From positions 16,246,001 through 16,310,000 of the forward strand of contig OU612075.1 of assembly GCA_914767715.1 (NCBI GenBank): a stretch of DNA of 64,000 bases, written 5' to 3'. Source of the stretch: Membranipora membranacea (lineage: Eukaryota; Bryozoa; Gymnolaemata; Cheilostomatida; Membraniporidae). Shown piece by piece: positions 1 to 10,661 of the stretch. A program made the position numbers and the translations under genes. The notes beneath the pieces were generated by a model that did no database searches, was not told the origin of the DNA, and saw only the letters and a program-made list of their open reading frames with translations. Position 1 is the stretch's first letter, and every line of letters starts with the position of its first letter.

Positions 1-1827
1 TAAAGAAATGTCACTTTGTGGCATTTTTCCCGAATGTAGAGGAAATAATTGAAGATTGAACACTTTGTGCGTTCTCACGGTGACATCATTTGGCAGACAC
101 TAAAACATAGAATAGGAAGTGGAACCAACAAAATTGCTTTTCCACTGTTATAACTTTTCCAATTTTTACCATGCGACAGATCCAATTACACATTTGCGAG
201 ATTACCGCTGTCGATCAATGCAGACATCTGACACGATGCATATCATCGACACTCCATGTCTTTCGGATTAGATAGTCACACATTGCGTTCGCCCATAATA
301 TTCTACTTAAATGAACCTCATGTGATCCATTTGCGGTGTGGCATGCGATCAGAAATACATTGACTGCATATTTGCGGTCTATATGCCCATTCAGCAGTTT
401 CTCGATGCTTGTCCTGCTCAAGGTTGTTTGGTCAAATGCGTTATGGTCTAAGGATAACTCTTTCTACGTATTTGAGTACTATGATTCTGATTGGATGTTG
501 ATGACGGCCACATATGAGTGAAACCTTTTATCACCTTTCTGTTCTGGGCTCAAGGTCATCATAAAAAAACAAAAAGCTTGCTGTAGAGTAATTAATGAGG
601 AAACGGGTAAAATGTGCTCACTATTCCGTTTCTGAATGCTCTGGCCAAGGGACCTATAATGATTAATGGAACTAATAGGTTCGGTTACATTGTTATCTTG
701 TCAAGGCCTCGTAGCTGTTGGAACTGAGGCAATATAGTCGTGTAATGCACATCAGATTTTATGTGGTCTTTAAGCGGCTAGGAAGCTAGAGAGCCCCTTA
801 ATCTAGAGCTGGAAATTGAATTTGAGGCCTCATGATCTTGGGTTTGAACCACAAATGTCTAGACCATATCGATTTGGGAAGTGACAACACAAGAATCAAT
901 GAATTTTTCATGGTAAAACAAAACATTGCGCTGCTAGCAATGTTACCATTTCATTCTAAGAGTCATGCCCCCCTACAAGTGTTTCAAAGTTAATAACAAA
1001 CTTTTAAAATGTGGCTTTTACAGGATGGTGAACCCCTAAAGGTTGTCACAACATTTTCATAATTATATTACCATCGAGACCCGATCCTGAAACCCGATCC
1101 TGCCTCCCTCCTCTAGCTTCACAGGGGTGAAAATTGTCCAGCATCGACAAAAATATCGTAGGCCTACGTTGGTCATTGCAACCATTTATTATAATTTCCA
1201 CAATACAACCTGGTTTAGTACCCGCTGTCAGTGGTTTTAGAGGGAAACAAACAACAACTTCACAGTTTAAATTTGGGTTTGTCACATTTGAGGTAAGAAT
1301 TCGAGTGATGAAATCGTAACAAATGATCAGGATTGACTGAAATAATACGCTAGATATGGTAGATGTCCGTCATTCCAAACAACCATCCTAAGTGTGAGAC
1401 TTCTTCTCTTGACCTCAAGAATTCTATATGAAAGCCACAGCAGGGGCAGCACTCCTGGCATAAAAAAACACATTTTTCAGGAATACCATATGTCCCTTAA
1501 CAAAGGGCGCAAACTTATGACCATGACATGGCATGACAAACTTGGTATGGAAGTATTTGCATCCTTCGATGGAAAAACAAGGCGGCAATTTATTTTCTTG
1601 ACAAGTCAGTTGGTTAATAAGGCATATTTAAACTTTTTCTTTACCATATTTAAACAATCCAAGTTCATAAAGCATATCAAAAGAGATTGTAAAAAAATGG
1701 GGCAGTGACATATATAGGTTTTTCCTATATCAATAAAATTGGTAATAATAAATAAATTAATAATGGCAAAATCTCACACTACCCCGCAAAAAAGCGATAT
1801 ATAATATATGACTCGAAGTCTTCAATA
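1..1827. repeat. Segment a of duplicated unit A (left part)
   Basis: This stretch is repeated, with scattered substitutions, at about 49353-51620 in unit C. The match is already in progress at base 1, so the duplicated unit continues left of the window. Apart from a possible transposase fragment near 1485-1600 I see no gene in it. The similarity is interrupted at 1836 by an inserted MITE and resumes at 2506. Confidence 0.85.
1394..1708 (+). pseudogene. possible piggyBac-type transposase fragment (unit A)
   Basis: An open frame of 104 codons contains a stretch reading LNKGRKLMTMTWHDKLGMEV. A Gly-rich turn followed by a W-x-D-K motif and a hydrophobic strand resembles the segment around the second catalytic aspartate of piggyBac-family transposases. 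No other transposase domain is visible around it. The sister unit at 51151-51447 keeps the same motif with about a dozen residue changes, so the fragment predates the unit duplication. I infer a very old transposase remnant; a chance resemblance in a short ORF is the alternative. Confidence 0.3.
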
Positions 1828-1835
1828 TCATATTA

Positions 1836-2497
1836 CAGAGCTTTGCTACTCGAGTACAAATTCAAGTACAAGTACTACTCGAGTACCGATTTCAACTACT
1901 CTCTACTCTACTCGAAGGGGCCATAATATGGGATAAATATACTCTACTTGTACTCCCTTGGGAAGAAAGTACTCGGAATCTACTTGCAAACTTAAATACT
2001 CTACTTTACTCTACATCGAATATACTCTACTCTACTTTACTCTACATCGAATATACTCTACTCTACTTTACTCTACATCAAATATACTCTACTCTTACTT
2101 GCACCAGGGAGTTGTCAACTCCCTGTTGACACATAATATTTCTCTTTACTTTACCTAACCTGTGTTTGTATTGTGTACTACCTGCTTTGTTCAGCACCAC
2201 AATTTCTCTGTTTGTATTATCATATTATATATATAGGCCTACCTGTACTGCTTAATTTGGCTGTTTTACTTGTTTGTTCGTTTTAGTTTAATTTAATAAA
2301 AAGTACTTGATATTTGATTAATGTACTCTATACTTGTACTTGAAATTCAGAAGGAAAACTCTACTTGAACTTGAAATTTGAGAGATAACTCTACTTGTAC
2401 TCGGAAGGCAGAAACATGTGTATACTTGTACTCGATTTTGTTTTGAGTACTCGCTTACACTACTTGAACTGAAAAGAAGTACTTGAGCACAGCTCTG
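1836..2497. mobile_element. non-autonomous hAT-like MITE, 662 bp
   Basis: The element begins CAGAGCTTTGCTACT and ends with the inverted counterpart AGCACAGCTCTG, giving imperfect terminal inverted repeats of about 12 bp. It is flanked by a direct 8-bp repeat TCATATTA (1828-1835 and 2498-2505). The sister unit C has a single uninterrupted TCATATTA at about 51623-51630, which is the empty site. An 8-bp duplication with CAG-type ends fits hAT transposons. No transposase is present; the interior is made of tactcgagta / ctctact repeats. Confidence 0.85.
1994..2095. repeat. 31-bp tandem repeat inside the MITE
   Basis: About three copies of a 31-bp unit rich in tactctac are arranged head to tail; the shared word ctacatcga recurs at 2011 and 2042 and as ctacatca at 2073. 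It is internal to the hAT-like MITE and non-coding. Confidence 0.8.
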
Positions 2498-2505
2498 TCA
2501 TATTA

Positions 2506-2739
2506 ATATGATAATTTTCTACCCGGGTACACAAGGTGCAAGACTAACTCGGAACTCACAAAATTTGATTTAAAGTTATCTTGCACGGTCAAGTAATTTC
2601 ACTCAATACGTTCAAATCCGAGTAGATTAAGTTTCGGACATTTTTTCTCATCATTTGCCACATCCAAAGGGGTTTTCAATTTTAGAACCTTACACCTCTC
2701 TTATCTGTTAACATCTCTGGAGGGAGAGTTTTAAATTAA
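2506..2739. repeat. Segment a of unit A (middle part)
   Basis: This piece between two inserted elements matches unit C at about 51631-51868. It is non-coding as far as I can see. It ends at the TTAA target (2736-2739) of the next insertion. Confidence 0.85.
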
Positions 2740-2760
2740 GGTCATGCCTCACCTAGGATA

Positions 2761-2832
2761 CTGTACCGGTATGTTATATATCAGGAGAGTTTTAGCAACA
2801 CAGACGTTTATTTGTGTAATATCACGAGCTGT
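2761..2832 (-). repeat. half hairpin repeat, left of BEL fragment
   Basis: This 72-bp stretch is one arm plus the loop of the hairpin at 6355-6467, in inverted orientation (one base of the arm is missing near 2776). It adjoins directly the first BEL-derived codons at about 2833. With the right-hand hairpin it places the BEL fragment between inverted copies of the same sequence. Confidence 0.85.
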
Positions 2833-5698
2833 AGTAGCAGACATTACAAAGATGTACAATTCAATATTCACTGGTGATGTCGAGCAACACACACACAGAT
2901 TTCTCTGGCGTAACTTTGAGCAGAGGAAACCAGATGTGTATGCCATTACAAGAGTGAATATGGGAGATCGACCGGCTGCAGCGATAAGCTCGGAGGCCAT
3001 CAAGAAATCTGCAGAGATTTTCCAAGGACAATACCCGAGGGCTGCTCAGCTGCTGAAGAGCAACACTTATGTTGCCGACATTATCGACTCATTTCCATCG
3101 AAAGAGATAGCTGAAACTACTGCTAAGGACACAAAGACCGTACTGGAGCTCACTGGATTCAGGATCAAGTGTTTTATCTTTAGTGGTGAAGATGGAAAGA
3201 GAATTGATTTGAGTGATGTTCCTGTGCCCGGAGACCAGCCTTTCAGCATGCAAGTTCTCGGAGTGCACTGGATCCCTCTACATGACAAGATTACATTCAC
3301 TACCAGTCTCAATTTCTCGCAGAAGAAGCGGGGTGTCTATACAGAGCCTAATCTTACTATCGGCCAGATACCTCAATCCATACCTGATGTGCTGACTCGC
3401 AGGATCGTGTTAGAGCAAACTATGAAAGTCTACGATCCGCTTGGCATCCTGTGTCCATTCACCTTCAGAGCTAAGTATCTTCTACGTGAAACTTGGTGCC
3501 TAGACTTAGCTTGGGACCAACACCTACCCGCAGACATGAGAAAGAAATGGATCCAATTCTTCCAGGAGATGTTTCACATAGAGCAACAGCAGTATGACAG
3601 ATGCTTAAAACCTGACAACGCGGTAGGAAAACCATCACTGATCATCCTATCTGACGCTAGCCAAGACGCATATGGATTCTGTGCTTATGTTCGATGGAAG
3701 CTAACTAATGGAGAGTATTGGTGCCGTCTGATTATGGCCAAGTGCAGAATCGCTCCTCTCAAACAGAAACTGAGTATATCCCAAATGGAGCTCAACGCAG
3801 CTGTCCTGTCCAAGCGGGGCAGAAAAGTCATTGAGAAGGAGACTCGCTTTCAGTATGAAAGTATCCATCAACTGATAGATTCAGCCACTGTCCTATGTAT
3901 GCTCAATCGCAAGTCTATCAGGTTCAAGCTCTATGAGGGAATTCGTGTGGGAGAAATACAGAACGCTACAAAGGGAGATCTGTCGAGCTGGAAGTGGATC
4001 AAAGGCACAGACAACACAGCAGACTGGCTCACTCGTGGAAAACCAGCTAAGGACATCGGACCGGAATCAGAGTGGTGGCGTGGACCTCCATTCCTCTATC
4101 TACCAGAAGAACAGTGTGGTACAAAGAGTGAAGTTGATCCTGTAGTAACACTTCCTGGAGAAAAGAAGATCTGTAATGCAGCTGAAGTTGCTCCTGTTGT
4201 ACAGATATTCAACTATGCTAACTTCAAGTTGCTAAAATCTCTGCTCTGGACTGTCGCTCGACTAAGAAACCTGGCTAAGAGAGGGAAATGGGAAGATGGA
4301 CGAGTCGTCAATACTTGTGTTCAGGATCTTAAGGATGCTCTGCTCTGGATCGTGAAAGATGTACAGAAGGAGATGGTGAGAGATCTGGAAGACAAAAAAG
4401 GACGCTACTACTGGAAACTCAACCCTATCAAGACTGAAGAGGGGGTATGGATCATGGGTTCTCGGCTCCTTAAGAGAAATCCCATGACTGCTATCAAGAC
4501 AAATCTACAGAAGTTCCTACCATCATCTCATGAGTTCACAAATTTAGCTATCATGTAAGCTCACATCGACTCCGGACATAGAGGTCGTGACGCGACTCTC
4601 GCTCGACTCCGAGAGGAATACTGGATATCTCAAGGCACAAAGATAGTTGGTAGTGTTATCCATGGATGTCAACACTGCAAACTCCACAATCCGGTACTTC
4701 TCGGTCAGAATATGGCTCAGCTACCAGTGGAAAGATTAACAGCTGGACCACCATTCAATCACACAATGCTTGATTTGTTTGGACCCTTTGTCATCAGAGG
4801 CGAAGTCCAAAAGCGCGCATCCGGCAAGGCCTATGGAGTGCTCTTTACAGATCTGGTATCACGTGCTGTGCACATTGAGGCAGTTTTTGGATACAGCACA
4901 GAATCCTTTCTACTGGCACTGAAGAGATTTGTTAGTGTGAGGGGATGGCCTAGACTGATATTCTCGGATACTGGAACTCAACTTGTGGCTGCTGAGAAGG
5001 AGTTACAGGATGTATAGAGGAGTCTCGATGAAGTGAGAATAAAGAAAGTTGGTATAGAGAATGGACTTGAATGGCGGTTTGGACCTGGAGATAGCCCCTG
5101 GTACCAGGGCGCTGCAGAGTCTCTTATCAAGACTGTAAAGAAGTGTCTGAAACCTTCAGTCGAACACAATCGTCTGTCTGCTAGTGAGTTTATGACAGTC
5201 TGCTATGAGGTAGCAAATCTAGTCAATGAGAGACCATTAGGCACTCTACCCTCAGAGGATTCCGATGTGTCGATACTCACCCCGAACTGCCTTCTGATAG
5301 GACGACCATTTTCACGAAACCCTGGAGAGTGGAGAGATGATGACTCCCTAAAGAACAGACTGAATCTGGTGGTGAGCATTGTAGACGACTTTTGGCGAAA
5401 GTGGATGGAGTTATATGCACCGACCTTGGCAGCTCAGAACAAGTGGCACAAGCAGTCTAGGAACTTCAAGGTAGGTGATACAGTTTTCGTCACTGATTCA
5501 AACCAACTCCGCAAACAGTATCGCCTAGCACGGATACAAGAAGTGTTCCCCAGTGCAGATGGCCAGGTAAGAAAAGTTGCTTTATGCTATAAGAACTATA
5601 ATGTGCAAGGTAAGACCATTGAGTATTCAGGTGGTGGGGACACGATTATTACAAGGAGTGTACATAGACTAGCACTTCTTGTCCCCGTTGATGGTTAA
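2833..5698 (+). pseudogene. BEL/Pao retrotransposon pol fragment (RT C-terminal half, RNase H, integrase, DUF5641-like tail)
   Basis: A single reading frame runs through this region but is cut by TAA at 4556-4558 and TAG at 5015-5017. It starts inside reverse transcriptase: motif A reads ADITKMY, followed by MGDRPAAAI. Motif C is YVAD instead of Y-x-D-D, so one catalytic Asp is replaced by Ala. The RNase H/Peptidase_A17 region keeps its acidic residues (ILSDAS, QMELNAA, LIDSATV, NTADWLTRG). After the first stop comes an HHCC integrase zinc domain (H-x4-H, C-x2-C). The integrase core keeps its triad (LDLFGP, FSDTGTQ, GAAESLIK), and a LLIGRP / GDTVFV tail follows. Gag, protease, the RT N-terminus and a 5' LTR are absent. 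The stop codons and YVAD make it inactive. Nearby codons before 2833 come from the hairpin repeat and are not BEL. Confidence 0.92.
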
Positions 5699-5766
5699 GA
5701 TATAACCAGGTGAAACCGCAGTAGATAAAAAGGGTAAGTTATCGGGACCCTCTCTGGTTGGAGGGA

Positions 5767-6342
5767 TGTGAACTGTCTGCTGTGGGTGGGCGGCCACGCA
5801 TCATTTACTGTTTTTTCTTGACTCGCGCCGCGCTGCTATTCGGAGCCATTCATCATTTGGCTTCGGACATGAGCCTTATTTTAAGTAGCTTTAATTATGT
5901 TATACTTTTGACAGACATAATCTGTCAAAACCCTAGGTATGTGATGTATCAGTATATTCAGAATATCTGATTCTAACCATTTTACACTTGTAGCACCATA
6001 ATTACTTAGCTTTCTTTTATCCATACACTGTTACACACCCAGTCATATGCAGCAAGGCAATTATGTGCTAGTGTCAATTTAGCCACCGAAGTGGGCACCC
6101 TAGTGTGTACGTCACCATCACACCACTGATTTTATGAGATACAATATCTTACATCAGTACAGCAGACGCTGACTTTGTTACTATGTCAGCAGATCATACT
6201 CAACATTCTATTTAACCGTACTGTTTTCTATTCTACCAAATGGATAACATCTACAATAGTTATAAAGATCTACATCTATACGTTAATCATTAGACCAGAT
6301 CTTAACTATTTATCCTACCTACTGTATGTTAACGGAGGGGCA
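5767..6342 (+). repeat. probable 3' LTR of the BEL/Pao element
   Basis: The polypurine-like GGTTGGAGGGA, about 60 bp after the pol stop, is followed by TGTGAACTGTC, a plausible LTR start. The end near GGGGCA at about 6342 is a guess, because no 5' LTR is present for comparison. No coding sequence is visible here. Confidence 0.4.
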
Positions 6343-6354
6343 GTATTTTTGGTA

Positions 6355-6467
6355 CTGTACCGGTATGTTAATATATCAGGAGAGTTTTAGCAACACAGCT
6401 CGTGATATTACACAAATAAACGTCTGTGTTGCTAAAACTCTCCTGATATATTAACATACCGGTACAG
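6355..6467. repeat. perfect hairpin, 44-bp arms and 25-bp loop
   Basis: The arms 6355-6398 and 6424-6467 are exact reverse complements by eye, starting CTGTACCGGTATG and ending CATACCGGTACAG. The loop is 6399-6423. The same arm and loop occur inverted at 2761-2832. It may be a fold-back element or a subterminal repeat of the TTAA transposon. Confidence 0.9.
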
Positions 6468-6475
6468 ATACTTAC

Positions 6476-7785
6476 TTGAGAACTACTGGTCCGATTTCCT
6501 TGATTTTTCATTCTAATTGAAGCTATTCCTTGTTTAGCAATCTCCAAACCCTCAATTGTCTTTAATTTAATTTCTTATGTATGTGATGGCAATTTATGAA
6601 ATTTAAGCCACCGCTGCCCATGCAAAAGTATAGGAGCTGTCAATAACTGGGAGCATCTGGCTCAGACGCCTCACAACCATTTATCGTATCAAGCCAGGAT
6701 TGGCAGCGCAAAGTAGTCCCAATAAAATTAATTTGTGATAATTTATCCTAGGATCAAGCCTTGACATGAATTTCAAGTACTAGAGAAGGAAAGTTCTATA
6801 ATAACAGACAGGAATTAATAAGCCAACTTGTGAACTGTTGTAAAATGCACCAAAATGACTGGATTATAGAGACTTATATTACTACGCCAAATCTGGTGCA
6901 GAAATATATCAGGCAAAAAACCACAAATGGTTGGATTTTCCTCTGTATTCATGAGGCATTTATTTCAATTCGAGTAGAGATTTTGATATGGAACTTGGGA
7001 ATATACAAAAAGGATATGTTTGTAGGGAGTTCCCATGTAATTGTTCACTCAATATATATTTTATTTGAAGATAGCCTGGCAAAAAGAAGATTGAGTTTAC
7101 AACCTGCCTCTGGAAAACTGCATGATGGGCATTCTTATTATACCCCTTCTCCAACACGAAAATTTTATTTGGTTCAAAATAAATGCGTAGTGCCCTCACC
7201 AAGGCTTTGGAGGATGCCCCTAGCAGGAAAAATATTGCGGTCTCAGTACTGTTTTCACAAATTTATACTTCTGGTTTTGTACAGCAAAGGGGCATTTTAG
7301 TCAAAAATTTGACTAGTTTTTAGGAGTAAGATAATTCAAAATTTCCAACTGGCACATCAATTCTTTTTCATCAATACTGGTCAGCACTGGGCTAGTGAGG
7401 GCACTAGGGTAATCACATTTCTCCACCTTGGACAGCAATCGACACAGCTCACTTTCTTTATAGCATTGTCAACACTTATGGTTTAGCTATCAGTATGTGA
7501 ATTTGAATGCCGATTTTTTTCAAGTCAAATCAAGCATTGAACATTATTGGTGTTATGGCTGGATGATATAAGGGTAGTCTTTATGTATTAACTGCATTTT
7601 TTGCTCCAAGAACTTGCAATGTCTTTCAATATGGACGTTAGTGACAATAGGTTTTGACATGTTGCTGAAATTCAGTGACGCGTCATGACGTCACGTCATG
7701 GCGTAATGTCGCCAAATTTTGGCTTTAGACTTCTTTGATCATGAGGATTGAGAAACCCTAAAAAAATTTTTGGCGAGGCATGACC
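6476..7785. other. right part of the TTAA element, no supported gene
   Basis: About 1.3 kb of AT-rich sequence runs up to the right inverted end. An open frame of 156 codons at 6830-7300 shows no motif and has an equally open shadow on the other strand, so I do not call it a gene. A small CpG-containing palindromic patch (tgacgtca-like) lies near 7678-7700. Confidence 0.5.
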
Positions 7786-8856
7786 TTAAACAAACAATAA
7801 GTCGCCAAGAACAAAGCCTTCAGCGTAAACCAGTCTCCATATACAAGATAGTTTTGATAAAGAGCCGATTCCTCGAATCGATGTGGCATCCGACTTGATT
7901 TCTTGAATCCTTTATTCAAAGCTGCAATCACGGATTAATCAATCTAACAGGCACAGATAGTTATGCTGGCATCTTAAAATCATTATGGATGTTTAGGCCT
8001 GAATAAATGGATTTTGGAGCTACTTTTACAATAATACAAAGTATCCCTATTCTGAAGCCTAGTTCGGTTTTTGTTCAGCTGGTGAACTGATATTTTAAAA
8101 AAAGGCAGCTAATTCCATTTTAAAGTTGCTAAAGCCAGATGGATGGACGATGTAAGAACTGCTTAAATAATCATATCCAGGGATGAAACATAAGCAATAT
8201 CAAGCAAGCAAGCCAACAAAGTCTTTTCCCGATCAACAACTAGAAACTTTTCATCAATCTGCACCTGTAGCAGCTCATGGTGCTAGTTCCACTATTTATC
8301 CACAGAAACTGCTTAATGGATACTGGACTTCTGTTACCAGGATCTCCTTGATACTCGTGTCACGAAGGCTGTAGTGCCAAAGGAATAAATAAGCTTCCAT
8401 TCATCAGAAAAATAACAGAGCGGAAATGCTGCATGTTGGCAATCCTTTTAAGCGATTATTATCTGGTGTGGTCACGATGAGTAGGCATATCATCTCTGAT
8501 GCACACCGCAAGCAAAGACATGTTTTTTTGCCGAGAGGAAGAGCCAACGTGCGGCCTAAGGACATGCCAGATGAGGGATAACTAATGACAAATGATATGT
8601 ATTGACCAGAAACCATACATGGTTGAGACCCTAGCAAAGTATGATCAGGGATCTAGAGTTAAGCTTGAACCCACAGATAAAATCATATTTTTTGTTTTGC
8701 AAATGACCACAACATCTCATATCAGATAGCTGATTTCAATGATGCAGGTCTGGTAAATGAAGACCATACAATTGACCCTTGGTAATCCGTGACTCTATCT
8801 TCAACTGGCCCCACCATAATAAAGTGTGATGAATCATTTCCTTAGGTGTTTCACAA
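7786..8856. repeat. Segment a of unit A (right part)
   Basis: This part matches unit C at about 51869-52935 and ends where the two units diverge after the shared aaagtgtgatgaatcattt. It directly follows the right TTAA of the composite transposon. Confidence 0.85.
8417..8581 (+). pseudogene. possible eroded coding fragment, unknown family
   Basis: Fifty-four codons are open and have a protein-like composition (for example GNPFKRLLSGVVTMSRHI and FLPRGRANVRPKDMPDEG). In unit C the same stretch (about 52500-52670) carries a net 7-bp insertion that introduces TGA and shifts the frame. No family is recognised and no start or splice site is evident. It may be a remnant exon, or chance. Confidence 0.2.
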
Positions 8857-10661
8857 CGTCATTTCAGGAGAAACACAGTGTCACACTTGATAAAACAATT
8901 ATGAAATTTGTGACTTTGGCCCTCAACCAGGATTACCAATATGAAGTGAGCGGCACTAGTGCAGCTCCTCTAACCTTAACTGCTTTATCCGCAACAAATT
9001 TAAATGTGAACATCTTGACAGTATCATCTTAATATTCTGGTGCTCATAAAGATGACTTCCTTAAAAAGGCTATGGTATATGAACTCAAACGATTAAGTTC
9101 GACATCAAACTTCATTTTGCTGAGGTAAGAAACTTAAAATTTTGTGCTCCATGCTACAGAAATTCTTTTCTCAATGGATCGTAGATTTGTCTTCGTTTTA
9201 GACCGTAATACTTACTGAAATTTCTTGGCATTTTCCTTAATTTGATTAATCGCTTCACAAACTATCTACCTCATTGAGAAACTATTTTACTCCATGCAGA
9301 TGCAAGCCTTGTGTTACGTTAGGTCCCTTTAGTAGAAAAACCATTTTCATTTTCTGATCACTCCTGAGCTAATCTTGCTCCAAGAAAACGCTAACTAGTC
9401 AAGCTAAGCTAATCGATGTGCTTAAAGTTATCGACTTTTGATCACAGACAGTATGTATTCTAAGATCTGGCAGCTGGATTTTTCGGCGAGTAATACCACA
9501 ATTTTCAGTTATGTGAGAAGTCTGACCGTGACAGCGTCAAGAACTAGAACTACATAACAACAACAGCAATTTCTGCACCTGATTCATGACTGAGTCTGAA
9601 ATTTTAATTTTGTTGACCTCCTGTTCACATATAGGGGATGCCACACATTGAGATTCTTTGTAATGCCATGAAAAAGGTTCCGCAAAATATGTACCAAAAT
9701 TGCCTATATACCATGTGGTGTCATTGGAAATATCTTAGTCACTGTTAATAACCAAAATAGCAGTTCCAATAATCTTTGAAGCTATAAAGAATCATAAAGT
9801 AATAGTAACTTGGAATCCATCTCCTAGAGATTGACCAAACCTCCTTTTTTCACAGAAAACCTATTGACACATTATAGGATTGGCAAACCCAAGGTCATGT
9901 TGCAGGATGCAGTATAATGATTGTTTAGATGAACATAAATAAAAAAAACCTTAGCAAAAGATTTGGGGAATTATAACACCAATTGCGAGCGAATTAATGC
10001 AATTTGGTATCGAAAAACCGAAGGTCGGTTTTTTTTATTGGCCTCTCCCCCAGTTAACGATGTGGCTCATTGCAGTTGTCTAGGCACATGGCACTTAGTG
10101 ACAACTATAAATAATAATGATTGTGGTTCCTCGTGACGTTAGGAAATATTCCGTTCTGGTTTTTGTTGTCTTCTCAGGTCCGGCTCGACTTGTCCATAGC
10201 TGGAAAGTGGCAATGATACGCACATTTATTTTTTCCATTTTCAGTTCAAATTGCTGCTTAAACAACTGGGAGAGGCCATAGCAATCCGAACAGATTGGTT
10301 TGTGTGTGCTAAATATATAACACAATTGCATTTGGGACACAAATTCAGGTGTTGAATAATCTTCAAAAGATATGCCCCTCATTGACAAATCATATTTCTT
10401 CATTATTATGCCGCTTTTGGAGAGTGGAGACGCAAATTTCTGGAAAATCTTCATGGTCAAGAATTCATCACATTACCAAGAAAAGAACGATGGTGTTAGC
10501 AAAAAATTGATCCACAACAAAATAAAAAAATCGTGTCAGAAATTTCAACAAAACAATAAATAGGTTCATGGAATCAGCCAAAGTTATTCCTCCAGCTTGA
10601 CAGTTTCAAAACAAGCCCAAAACTGAAGCTGAGTAATGGGGTATCGAAGTCGTCCCTTTCA
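8857..10661. other. unit-A-specific spacer
   Basis: This sequence is not found in units B or C. Apart from the antisense ORF at 10095-10460 I see no gene. A short hairpin followed by a T run at 10013-10033 is incidental in this eukaryotic context. Confidence 0.5.
10095..10460 (-). CDS. candidate exon with ZAD-like CxxC segment
   Basis: An antisense frame of 121 codons has coding-like composition in its first two thirds. The segment PICSDCYGLSQLFKQQFELK resembles the second half of zinc-finger-associated (ZAD) domains, where a C-x2-C is followed by a helix with Leu, Phe and Lys. The matching first CxxC is not in this exon and would have to lie upstream (higher coordinates). The reading probably leaves true coding sequence after about residue 80, toward 10200. 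ZAD domains often precede C2H2 fingers. Its orientation is opposite to the array genes. Identification rests on one motif and is tentative. Confidence 0.3.
   Translation of the reverse strand: MTMKIFQKFASPLSKSGIIMKKYDLSMRGISFEDYSTPEFVSQMQLCYIFSTHKPICSDCYGLSQLFKQQFELKMEKINVRIIATFQLWTSRAGPEKTTKTRTEYFLTSRGTTIIIIYSCH

Larger units (their letters stand above)
2740..7785. mobile_element. TTAA-flanked composite transposon (piggyBac-like ends) with BEL/Pao cargo
   Basis: The left end is GGTCATGCCTCACC and the right end is its near-perfect inverse GGCGAGGCATGACC. TTAA lies immediately outside both ends (2736-2739 and 7786-7789). Unit C has one TTAA at the matching point (about 51865-51868), so the 5,046-bp block is an insertion. 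TTAA duplications and short inverted ends are typical of the piggyBac superfamily. No piggyBac transposase is recognisable inside. The left third carries a truncated BEL/Pao pol and LTR-like sequence bracketed by a hairpin repeat. The right part (6476-7785) holds no gene I can support. Confidence 0.8.

Noticed and set aside
1994-2095. Regular 31-bp repeats considered as a CRISPR array
   Set aside because: The copies abut directly without unique spacers. It is a simple tandem repeat inside a MITE.
2744-2832. N-terminal codons of the long BEL frame, taken as part of the protein
   Set aside because: They are translated from the transposon end and hairpin repeat. Homology to pol begins only at about 2833.
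6830-7300. 156-codon open frame inside the TTAA element
   Set aside because: No transposase or other motif, uncharacteristic composition, and a long shadow frame on the other strand. Not a supportable gene.
10013-10033. Hairpin plus T run resembling a bacterial terminator
   Set aside because: The window is a eukaryotic genome with spliced genes, so an 8-bp stem before a T run in AT-rich DNA is expected by chance.
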